From Sphingomonas sp. (GTDB lineage: Bacteria; Pseudomonadota; Alphaproteobacteria; Sphingomonadales; Sphingomonadaceae), in the NCBI RefSeq assembly GCF_017304635.1, contig NZ_JAFKMA010000006.1, positions 62,001 through 126,000 on the forward strand: a stretch of 64,000 bases of DNA. Reading direction: 5' to 3'. Made by a program: the position numbers and the translations under genes. Under the pieces are notes generated by a model. The model did not search any database and was not told the DNA's origin. It worked only from the letters and a program-made list of their open reading frames with translations. This document shows positions 55,309-61,909 of the stretch, piece by piece. How positions within the stretch are numbered: the stretch's first letter is position 1; each line of letters opens with the position of its first letter.

Positions 55309-56106
55309 ATGCGCCTACCGTTCGCCCAGATCGACGCGTTCGCGCGGGCGCCGTTCGAAGGGAATCCGGCGGCGGTGATGCCGCTCGACGCATGGCTCGA
55401 CGATGCCGTGCTCCAGGCGATCGCGGCGGAGAACAACCTGAGCGAGACCGCGTTCCTGCTCGCCGCTGAAGATAACGACGCCGACTTCGACCTACGCTGG
55501 TTCACGCCGACCAGCGAAGTCGTGCTGTGCGGCCATGCCACGCTGGCGAGCGGTCATTTCGTCCTGTCCGCCACGCCCGACATGGACCGCGTGCGGTTTC
55601 GCACGCGCAAGGCGGGGATGCTCGACGTCGCGCGCGCCGGCGCCGGCTACGAGCTGTCGCTGCCGGCCTGGGGGCCGAGCCCGAAGCCGTTGCCGGCGAT
55701 CGTCACCGCACTCGGCCTCGACGGCGCGAAGGAGACGTTGTGGCACGAACATCGCTACGGCCTGATCGTGCTCGACAGCGCGGCGCAGGTGCTGGCGCTC
55801 GATCCAGACTATCGCGCACTGGCGCGCGAGGGCGACGTCCTGACCATCGTCACCGCGCCGGGCGGGGAGACCGACATCGTCAGCCGCGTGTTCGCGCCGG
55901 GAGCGGGGATCGACGAGGATCCGGTGACGGGGTCCGCGCACGCGGTGATGGTCCCCTACTGGGCGAAGCGGCTCGGCCGCGACACGATGACCGCGTTCCA
56001 GGCGAGCAGGCGCGGCGGGCACCTGACGTGCCGGCTCGACGGCGACCGTGTCGTACTGGGCGGGACCTGCGTGACGGTGATCGAGGGGACGTTCCTGCTC
56101 GGCTAA
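55309..56106 (+). CDS. PhzF family isomerase-like protein
   Basis: A 265-residue PhzF-family protein with the same fold as DapF. It shows the typical opening FAQIDAFARAPFEGNPAAVMPLD, the catalytic-Glu region AAENNLSETAFLL, FTPTSEVVLCGHATLASGHFVL and the late AGIDEDPVTGSAHAVMVPYW. AAGGGGAG upstream supports the ATG at 55309 rather than the overlapping GTG at 55306. No phenazine genes are nearby, so the substrate is unknown; phenazine synthesis should not be inferred. Confidence 0.92.
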   Translation: MRLPFAQIDAFARAPFEGNPAAVMPLDAWLDDAVLQAIAAENNLSETAFLLAAEDNDADFDLRWFTPTSEVVLCGHATLASGHFVLSATPDMDRVRFRTRKAGMLDVARAGAGYELSLPAWGPSPKPLPAIVTALGLDGAKETLWHEHRYGLIVLDSAAQVLALDPDYRALAREGDVLTIVTAPGGETDIVSRVFAPGAGIDEDPVTGSAHAVMVPYWAKRLGRDTMTAFQASRRGGHLTCRLDGDRVVLGGTCVTVIEGTFLLG

Positions 56107-56211
56107 CCCGGCGCGGGCGGGAATAATTTAGCCCGCCCCGGCTGCGATCGCGCATTCCGTAGCGTCACCGCGACTGCCCGGAAACTGGCGAAAAACCGTG
56201 GCGCGCGCTAT

Positions 56212-56625
56212 ATGACTTGCGTGACCGCGCATGCCCTCCCGCACGATTTTCCGGTGCCGATCGATCCGGCCGACATCGATTTCATGGGGCACGTCAACAA
56301 TGCGTCCTACCTGAAGTGGGTGCAGGAGGCGGTGCTGAGCCACTGGCGCAAGATCGCGCCGGCCGATGCCGTCGCCAGCCTGCTGTGGGTCGCGCTTCGC
56401 CATGAGATCACGTATCGCAAGCCGACCTTCCTCGAGGACGACGTGATCGCCACCGTCCTGCTCGAAAAGGTCCACGGCGCCCGCGCCTTCTACCAGACCG
56501 TCATCCGGCGTGGCGAGGACGTGCTGGCCGAAGTCAAATCGAGCTGGTGCTGCATCGATGCCGAGACGCTACGCCCCGCGCGATTGGCGTCAAGCGTGAT
56601 CGAGCGGTTCTTCCCCGGCGCGTGA
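56212..56625 (+). CDS. Hotdog-fold acyl-CoA thioesterase (4HBT / YbgC-like)
   Basis: A 137-residue hotdog-fold protein. ADIDFMGHVNNASYLKWVQEAVLSHW carries the catalytic region, with Asp in the D-x-x-G-H-V-N-N motif. ALRHEITYRKPTFLEDDVIATVLLEKVHGARAFYQTV forms the central sheet, and ARLASSVIERF closes it. Such enzymes hydrolyse acyl-CoA or acyl-ACP thioesters. It is convergent with the GFA-like gene to the right, with 4 bases between the stops, and 105 bases after the PhzF gene. Confidence 0.9.
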   Translation: MTCVTAHALPHDFPVPIDPADIDFMGHVNNASYLKWVQEAVLSHWRKIAPADAVASLLWVALRHEITYRKPTFLEDDVIATVLLEKVHGARAFYQTVIRRGEDVLAEVKSSWCCIDAETLRPARLASSVIERFFPGA

Positions 56626-56629
56626 CCGC

Positions 56630-57130
56630 CTACCGGCCGACGAGCATCACCAGCCGGGACGTCAGCAATCGCCAGAACAGCCGCAGCGGAAAGCCGCGAT
56701 AGGCGGGCACGTCGTCGGGGAGCGGCAATCCGGATGTGCGTCGGCCGACCTTCGTGCGCATCTCGACCGGCGGCAGGAGGCCGTCGAACCGGTGGCGATA
56801 GGTCGACGTCCAGTGGCCGGGCGCAAACTTCACGAACATGCCAGAATTGCAGCAGGAAGCGACGAAACGCTGGGTCGGCGAATCATCCTTGAGCCTGTAG
56901 CCGACGATCAAATCCTTGCCGGCGACCACCGCGAACCGGTCGTCGCGATAGGTCAGATAGGCCGTGCCGCCGTCGGGATCGAGCACGGGCGCCGCGCCGG
57001 GCAACGCTTCGATGAGATGGCCGCCCGCCTGGCAGTCGGTGCAATAGCAGACCGTGCTCAGGATCGGGTCGCCGGTTGCGACGCACTGGACCTGACCGCA
57101 TCGGCAATGCGAGGTGCGAGTCACGCTCAC
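56630..57130 (-). CDS. GFA-like / DUF6151 zinc-binding protein
   Basis: A 166-residue protein with Cys patterns CRCGQV (residues 9-14), CYCTDC (about 28-33) and SCCNSG (about 92-97). This resembles the GFA family but with a C-terminal helical extension ([20 protein letters not shown]) that the first GFA protein in this window lacks. It best fits the DUF6151 group. The GTG at 57130 overlaps the mnmA stop as GTGA, so it is translationally coupled to mnmA. No activity is known. Confidence 0.8.
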   Translation of the reverse strand: MSVTRTSHCRCGQVQCVATGDPILSTVCYCTDCQAGGHLIEALPGAAPVLDPDGGTAYLTYRDDRFAVVAGKDLIVGYRLKDDSPTQRFVASCCNSGMFVKFAPGHWTSTYRHRFDGLLPPVEMRTKVGRRTSGLPLPDDVPAYRGFPLRLFWRLLTSRLVMLVGR

Positions 57131-58236
57131 GCCGCCAGCGCGTCCGCCGCCGCTTGTGTGTCCGCGATCCAGCCGCCGCCTAGCACGCGGTCGCCGGCGT
57201 AGAGGACGGCCGCCTGCCCCGGCGCGACGCCGTATTCGGGCGTGTCGAACAGGATGCGGTCGCCGACCAGCCGTGCGGGAACCGGCTTGGCGAGACTGCG
57301 GACCTTGGCGGTCAGCGGGGCGTCGTCGGTGGGGCCGAGGCGGTTGATATCCTCGAGCCGCGCCGCCGTTACCGCCAGCGCGGCGCGCGGGCCGACGATC
57401 ACGCGGCGGTCGGCCGGATCGAGCCGGACGACGTAGAGCGGTTCGGGCGAGCCGCCGATCTCCAGACCCCGGCGCTGGCCGATGGTGAAGTGGATCAGCC
57501 CGCGATGCTCGCCCAGCTTGCGGCCGGCCAGGTCGACGATATCGCCACCCGCTCCCGCTTCGGGCCGCAGCTTCTCGACCAGCGCGGCATAGTCGCCGTC
57601 GGGCACGAAGCAGATGTCCTGGCTGTCGGGCTTGGCCGCGACCCCCAAACCGAGTTCCGCCGCCAGTTCGCGCACGCGCGCCTTGGGCAGGGCGCCGAGC
57701 GGGAAGCGCAGGTAATCGAGCTGGGCCTGCGTCGTCGCGAACAGGAAATAGCTCTGGTCGCGCGCCGGATCGGCGGCGCGGTGGAGCTCCGCCCCGGCCG
57801 GCCCCGCGACGCGGCGGACGTAGTGCCCGGTCGCCAGCGCATCGGCGCCGAGATCGCGCGCGAGCTGGAACAGATCGGTGAATTTCGGCCCCATGTTGCA
57901 GCGGACGCAGGGGATCGGGGTGCGGCCGGCGACATAATCGTCGGCGAACTGGTCGATCACGGTCGCGCGAAAGGCGCTCTCATGGTCGTGGACGTAATGC
58001 GCGATCCCCAGCATGTCGCACACCGCGCGCGCGTCGCGGATGTCGCGGCCGGCGCAGCACGACCCGGCGCGCCCGGTCGCCTCGCCATGGTCGTAGAGCT
58101 GGAGCGTGATGCCGATCGTCTCCGCACCCGACCGCGCGGCCAGCGCCGCGACCACCGACGAATCGACCCCGCCCGACATCGCGACGACGATGCGCTTGCC
58201 TCGCAGGTCGGGGCCGAGCTGAAAATCCACGGTCAT
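57127..58236 (-). CDS. mnmA: tRNA 2-thiouridylase MnmA
   Basis: MnmA thiolates U34 of tRNAs for Lys, Glu and Gln. The 369-residue protein has the ATP-pyrophosphatase P-loop SGGVDSS (21-27), the catalytic Cys C113 in the sequence CVRCN, and the second Cys C209 in [13 protein letters not shown]. It also has the central [12 protein letters not shown] and the C-terminal beta-barrel ending [20 protein letters not shown]. The ATG at 58236 gives the family N-terminus; the frame continues upstream without homology. A GFA-like gene is coupled downstream. Confidence 0.95.
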   Translation of the reverse strand: MTVDFQLGPDLRGKRIVVAMSGGVDSSVVAALAARSGAETIGITLQLYDHGEATGRAGSCCAGRDIRDARAVCDMLGIAHYVHDHESAFRATVIDQFADDYVAGRTPIPCVRCNMGPKFTDLFQLARDLGADALATGHYVRRVAGPAGAELHRAADPARDQSYFLFATTQAQLDYLRFPLGALPKARVRELAAELGLGVAAKPDSQDICFVPDGDYAALVEKLRPEAGAGGDIVDLAGRKLGEHRGLIHFTIGQRRGLEIGGSPEPLYVVRLDPADRRVIVGPRAALAVTAARLEDINRLGPTDDAPLTAKVRSLAKPVPARLVGDRILFDTPEYGVAPGQAAVLYAGDRVLGGGWIADTQAAADALAA

Positions 58237-58338
58237 GATCGCCGCCCATACGATCCGCACGGGGTCTTGCCTAGGTAACCGGGTGTTAGGTCTGTTCGGC
58301 TACACCGTCGATCCGTTCGACAAGGACCGAAGACCGAC

Positions 58339-58584
58339 GTGGACCTGAGCTACCTTCGTTTCGAGCATGACGCGCGCGCGGCGGTGTTGCCGCCCGATCT
58401 CGCGGTGCTGCTCGTCGGGGTGGCGGCGCGGCAGGCGGCATCGCCGACCGCGCGGGCCCAGGCGGTGTTCGACCGGCCGGTCGCGCTCGATCTGCCGTTC
58501 CGTCCGGCGGGCGGCGCGTTCGACGTGCGGCAGGCCGAGCGGCTTCGGCGGTGGGATACAGAGATGAAGGCCGCATTTACCTAG
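58339..58584 (+). CDS. Small protein of unknown function between mnmA and sciP
   Basis: An 81-residue protein from a GTG start (MDLSYLRFEHDARAAVLPPDLAVLLVGVAARQAASPTARAQAVFDRPVALDLPF). It has no signal peptide or metal motif. The frame is open and its codon use resembles neighbours, and it lies 85 bases upstream of sciP on the same strand, which are the reasons for calling it. No family is recognised, and a chance open frame cannot be excluded. Confidence 0.5.
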   Translation: MDLSYLRFEHDARAAVLPPDLAVLLVGVAARQAASPTARAQAVFDRPVALDLPFRPAGGAFDVRQAERLRRWDTEMKAAFT

Positions 58585-58669
58585 CCGCTTCAATGAGTGT
58601 TCAAGTCCGGCCGCTAACGGTCGTTACAGATAAAGGAACGGGTCCGGTGGACCCAATCGAGGGTAGCGA

Positions 58670-58969
58670 ATGATCGAGAACCAGAAAATCCGACCGGCAA
58701 AGGTCATCGGCCCGCTCGGCGAGCCGCTCACGCTCGATACGTTGCCGCCGCCCGAGACGACGCGCTGGGTCGTGCGCCGCAAGGCCGAAGTGGTCGCCGC
58801 GGTGAACGGCGGGCTGCTGTCGGTGGACGAGGTGTGCGCGCGCTACAGCCTGACGGTCGAGGAATTCGCCGGCTGGCAGCGAGCGATCGATCGCTCGGGC
58901 ATGCCCGGGCTGCGCGTGACGCGCATCCAGCACTACAAGTCGCTGTACGAGCGCCAGCAGAAATACTGA
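58670..58969 (+). CDS. sciP: CtrA inhibitor SciP (DUF1153)
   Basis: SciP binds the master regulator CtrA and prevents it from activating transcription in early cell-cycle phases. The 99-residue protein has the signature VIGPLGEPLTLDTLPPPETTRWVVRRKAEVVAAVNGGLLSVDEVCARYSLTVEEFAGWQRAIDRSGMPGLRVTRIQHYKSLY. The helix-turn-helix (SVDEVCARYSLTVEEFAGWQ, about 51-70) is the DNA- and CtrA-contacting part. A strong intrinsic terminator follows. With ccrM, this is the second gene in the window tied to the CtrA circuit. Confidence 0.94.
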   Translation: MIENQKIRPAKVIGPLGEPLTLDTLPPPETTRWVVRRKAEVVAAVNGGLLSVDEVCARYSLTVEEFAGWQRAIDRSGMPGLRVTRIQHYKSLYERQQKY

Positions 58970-58998
58970 CCCGCGCCGGGCATCGCCCGACGCCGGAT

Positions 58999-59041
58999 AT
59001 CGGCCCGCTTCTCCGCAAGAGAGGCGGGCCGATCGCGTTTT
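58999..59041 (+). terminator. Intrinsic terminator after sciP
   Basis: ATCGGCCCGC at 58999-59008 pairs perfectly with GCGGGCCGAT at 59024-59033, with GCTTCTC and GAGAGGC extending the pairing, followed by CGCGTTTT. It lies 30 bases after the sciP stop codon. The sequence from here to 59368 shows no gene or site I can support. Confidence 0.85.
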
Positions 59042-59368
59042 GGCGCCCGGAAGGTGGCGAAGTTGACGCGGACGCCGGTGGTTCGCGGCGGGCACGCGAG
59101 CGTCCCGGCGGCATCGAGCAGCGCCATCCGGCTGCCGGGTGCGATCCTACATCGCAAGGACGCGGCCAGCATCATCGGTCGGATGCCGGCGCGAAGGCAT
59201 CCGACCGACGGAGCGGATCCGGCCGTCCCGACCGACCGTGACGGATGTTGGCACATGCCCCGGGAAAACGGCGTCGGCTGCGGCCGACAGCACAAAAGTT
59301 GGGAAATTTCCGATGCGATCAGCGGCGGAACGTGACGCCTACACCCCGGCCGAAACGATTACGCCCAC

Positions 59369-59394
59369 GGAACCAACCGGGCGGCGCGCGCGTC
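59369..59394 (+). promoter_or_regulatory. Candidate EcfG-type general stress promoter
   Basis: GGAAC at 59369-59373 and CGTC at 59391-59394 are separated by 17 bases. The alphaproteobacterial EcfG consensus is GGAAC-N16/17-CGTT, so only the last base departs. It lies 50 bases upstream of the GlsB-type gene, a class often in the EcfG regulon. The match is suggestive, not proof. Confidence 0.4.
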
Positions 59395-59443
59395 GTAGCG
59401 GGGATCGCCCCGATCCGGGCGGGTGGTTTGTAGGAGAGAGTAT

Positions 59444-59707
59444 ATGACCATCGAACAACTCGTCATCTGGCTGGTCATCGGCGGCGTCATCGGCTGGCTC
59501 GCCAGCCTGCTCGTCCGCGGCACCGGCGAAGGCATCCTGCTCAACATCGTCGTCGGCATCGTCGGCTCGTTCATCGGCGCATGGCTGTTCGGCCCGATGT
59601 TCGGCGTCGGCACCGCCGGCCCCTATGTCAGCGCCTTCCTGGGCGCGGTCGTCCTGCTGCTGGTGGTGACGCTGGTGCAGCGCGCGGGCTATCGCCGCCG
59701 CATCTGA
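59444..59707 (+). CDS. GlsB/YeaQ/YmgE family stress-response membrane protein
   Basis: An 87-residue protein of two to three transmembrane helices: IEQLVIWLVIGGVIGWLASLLVRGTGEGILLNIVVGIVGSFIGAWLFGPMFG and YVSAFLGAVVLLLVVTLVQRA. The family is linked to general stress in proteobacteria, but its mechanism is unknown. TAGGAGAGAG about 5 bases before the ATG at 59444 decides the start. It is monocistronic, with a candidate EcfG promoter upstream and a strong terminator downstream. Confidence 0.93.
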   Translation: MTIEQLVIWLVIGGVIGWLASLLVRGTGEGILLNIVVGIVGSFIGAWLFGPMFGVGTAGPYVSAFLGAVVLLLVVTLVQRAGYRRRI

Positions 59708-59735
59708 TCGCCCGGCACGTCGTCCAGGCGAACAA

Positions 59736-59765
59736 GGGGGCCGCGCCGACCGCGCGGCCCCTTTT
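59736..59765 (+). terminator. Intrinsic terminator after the GlsB-type gene
   Basis: GGGGGCCGCGC (from 59736) and GCGCGGCCCC (to 59761) form a G/C stem with a short loop, followed by TTTTT. It lies between convergent genes and ends 4 bases before the SIMPL gene stop. On the minus strand the T-run is weak, so it acts mainly for the GlsB-type transcript. Confidence 0.85.
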
Positions 59766-59768
59766 TCA

Positions 59769-60494
59769 TCACTTGAGCAGGAAACGCACCGTCACCGTCG
59801 CGGTGACGTCGGTCTCGCCGGGCGCCAGCGCGGTGTCGGGCTGCGGCACCGCCTGCACGCGGGCATAGAAGACCGGGCGCGGCGGGGGCGAACCGGCATT
59901 CTCGCCATTCTCGTCGATCGCGACGATCCGCACCACGTTCAGCCCGGCCGCCCGTGCATAGAGATCGGCCCGCGCCCGCGCCCGCTTGACCGCATCGACT
60001 CGCGCCTCGTCGAGCGCCGCGTCGGGCTGGTCGAGCGACAGGTCCGGCCCCTGGATCTGGTTCGCCCCCTGCTTGACCAGCGCGTCGAGGATGCCGCCAG
60101 CCTTGGCGACGTCGCGGAAGCGGACCGACACCGTGTTCGACGCCTGGTACCCGGTCAGCACCGGCGGCTGGTTGTCCTGATACCGGTATTGCGGTTGCAG
60201 CGAGACGTTGGCGGTGGCGATGTCGCGCGCCTGCACCCCCGCCGCCTTCAGCGCCTGCATGACCCCCGCCATGCGCTGCGCATTCTCGCCCAGCGCCGCG
60301 CTGGCGGTCGTGGCTTGCGTCACCACCCCGGCGCGGATCGTCGCGATGTCGGGCACGCGCGTCGTCTTGCCGGTCGCGACCACCTCCAGAATGGCGCCGT
60401 CGGGCAGCACGGCGGGCGCCGCGGCGACCTGCGCGATCGCCGGGGTGGCGGCGATGGAGGCGAGGATCAGGGCGGCGGCGAGCGATTGGCGCAT
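59769..60494 (-). CDS. SIMPL domain (DUF541) periplasmic protein
   Basis: A 241-residue protein with a signal peptide (MRQSLAAALILASIAATPAIAQ, cleavage about residue 22) and a SIMPL/DUF541 domain (about 34-240). The visible elements are LEVVATGKTTRVPDIATIRAGVVTQATTASAALGENAQRMAGVMQALKAAGVQARDIATANVSLQPQY and ALDEARVDAVKRARARADLYARAAGLNVVRIVAIDE. Some members form periplasmic oligomers and have been linked to oxidative or membrane stress. It is divergent from the RND efflux operon, sharing the 223-base control region that holds a palindrome. Confidence 0.9.
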   Translation of the reverse strand: MRQSLAAALILASIAATPAIAQVAAAPAVLPDGAILEVVATGKTTRVPDIATIRAGVVTQATTASAALGENAQRMAGVMQALKAAGVQARDIATANVSLQPQYRYQDNQPPVLTGYQASNTVSVRFRDVAKAGGILDALVKQGANQIQGPDLSLDQPDAALDEARVDAVKRARARADLYARAAGLNVVRIVAIDENGENAGSPPPRPVFYARVQAVPQPDTALAPGETDVTATVTVRFLLK

Positions 60495-60614
60495 GGTCGG
60501 TTCTCCTTGGTCGAACGAGTCGATACGCTCGGATAAGGACGGACACCTTACCCGCGATGAACGAGGGCATCGACTTGCGATACGGTCGCAAAAAGCGCAA
60601 GAAGTGGCGGGGAT

Positions 60615-60641
60615 AGCACCGAGCCTCTTGAGGTCGGTGCT
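60615..60641. promoter_or_regulatory. 27-base palindrome in the SIMPL/RND intergenic region
   Basis: AGCACCGA at 60615-60622 is complementary to TCGGTGCT at 60634-60641, with CCTC and GAGG pairing inside. TTTATTTG follows, then TATAAC at 60649-60654. Two readings fit: an operator over the -35 region of the RND operon, or an intrinsic terminator of an unannotated plus-strand RNA that starts upstream. The bases between 60495 and 60614 hold no gene I can support. Confidence 0.5.
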
Positions 60642-60717
60642 TTATTTGTATAACACAGCATGACAATCGCGTGTCGCGGGCTGGGGCCGGGCACCATAAG
60701 GGGTGGGACGACGGGAC

Positions 60718-61899
60718 GTGGCTGACACCAATTACGAGACGAGCGACCGCTATCTGATCGATGACAGCGATGCCCGCCGCAGCCGCCGGCGCTGGATCAT
60801 CGTCGGCGTCGCCGCGATCGTCGTCGTGCTGCTGCTCGCCTTCGCGCTCATGCGCCCGCACAAGGCCGCGACCCCCGCCACCGGCGCCGCCGCACCGCAG
60901 CAGCAGGGCGACCAGTTGCCCCCCGTCACGGTGATGGCGCCGGGCAACGACACGGTCGATCGCACGATCACCGGCACCGGCAGCCTGGCGGCGCGGGTCG
61001 ACATGCCGGTCGGCATCGCCGGCGAGGGCGGTCGCGTGACCGCGGTGTTGGTCCAGCCGGGCCAGTGGGTCAATGCCGGCCAGGTGCTGGCGACGGTCGA
61101 CCGCTCGGTCCAGGCGCAGACCGCCAACAGCCTGGCGGCGCAGATTTCGGTCGCGCAGGCCGATGCCAAGATCGCGCAGTCGAACGTCGATCGCGCGCAG
61201 GCGCTGGTCGGGCGCGGCTTCATCTCGAAGGCCGACCTGGAAACCAAGATCGCGACGCGCGACGCCGCCATCGCCCGGGTACGGGTGGCGCAGGCGCAAC
61301 TAGCGCAGCAGCGCGCGGCGAACGGGCGGCTCGACATCCGCGCGCCGGCGTCGGGGCTGGTCCTCACGCGCTCGGTCGAGCCGGGCCAGATCGTCAGCCC
61401 GGGGTCGGGCGTGCTGTTCCGGATGGCGCAGGGCGGCGAGTTCGAGCTGCGCGCCGAACTGAGCGAAAGCGACCTCCAGCAATTGAGCGTCGGCCAGCGC
61501 GCCGACGTGACCCCGGTCGGCAGCGACCGCAGCTTCAAGGGCGCGATCTGGCAGATCTCGCCCGTCATCGACCCGCAGTCGCGCCGCGGCACGGCGCGGA
61601 TCGCCATCCCCTACGACAAGGCGCTGCGCCCGGGCGGCTTCGCTTCCGCGACGATCGCGGCGGGCGCGTCCACCGCGCCGGTCCTGCCCAACTCGGCGAT
61701 TCAGACCGACGCGCAGGGCAATTTCGTGTATGTGCTGGGCAAGGACGATCGCGTGCACCGGACCAAGGTCACCGTCGGCGAAGTGTCCGACAAGGGCGTC
61801 GCGATCACCAGCGGGATCGGTCCCAACGACCGCGTGGTGCTGTCGGCGGGCGCGTTCCTGAGCGATAACCAGAAGATCAAGCCGATCCTGCGCAAATAA
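60718..61899 (+). CDS. RND efflux periplasmic adaptor subunit
   Basis: A 393-residue membrane-fusion protein. The N-terminal cytoplasmic stretch ends in RRRW, then a signal anchor (IIVGVAAIVVVLLLAFALM, about residues 24-42). The lipoyl part (RVDMPVGIAGEGGRVTAVLVQPGQWVNAGQVLATVDRS) is followed by a coiled-coil hairpin (AQADAKIAQSNVDRAQALVGRGFISKADLETKIATRDAAIARVRVAQAQLA). The barrel and membrane-proximal domains come next, with LDIRAPASGLVLTRSVEPGQIVSPG and PNSAIQTDAQGNFVYVLGKDDRVHRTKVTVG. The GTG at 60718 is used; a GTG at 60703 is possible. The permease gene follows after 10 bases. Confidence 0.93.
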   Translation: MADTNYETSDRYLIDDSDARRSRRRWIIVGVAAIVVVLLLAFALMRPHKAATPATGAAAPQQQGDQLPPVTVMAPGNDTVDRTITGTGSLAARVDMPVGIAGEGGRVTAVLVQPGQWVNAGQVLATVDRSVQAQTANSLAAQISVAQADAKIAQSNVDRAQALVGRGFISKADLETKIATRDAAIARVRVAQAQLAQQRAANGRLDIRAPASGLVLTRSVEPGQIVSPGSGVLFRMAQGGEFELRAELSESDLQQLSVGQRADVTPVGSDRSFKGAIWQISPVIDPQSRRGTARIAIPYDKALRPGGFASATIAAGASTAPVLPNSAIQTDAQGNFVYVLGKDDRVHRTKVTVGEVSDKGVAITSGIGPNDRVVLSAGAFLSDNQKIKPILRK

Positions 61900-61909
61900 G
61901 GACGACCCG

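Noticed and set aside
55309-56106. PhzF homologue as evidence for phenazine synthesis
   Set aside because: No other phz gene is nearby and PhzF-like proteins are common in genomes without phenazines.
59054-59335. 93-codon plus-strand frame after sciP
   Set aside because: It lies after a strong terminator, has no ribosome-binding site or recognisable motif, and its composition is that of random frames in this region.
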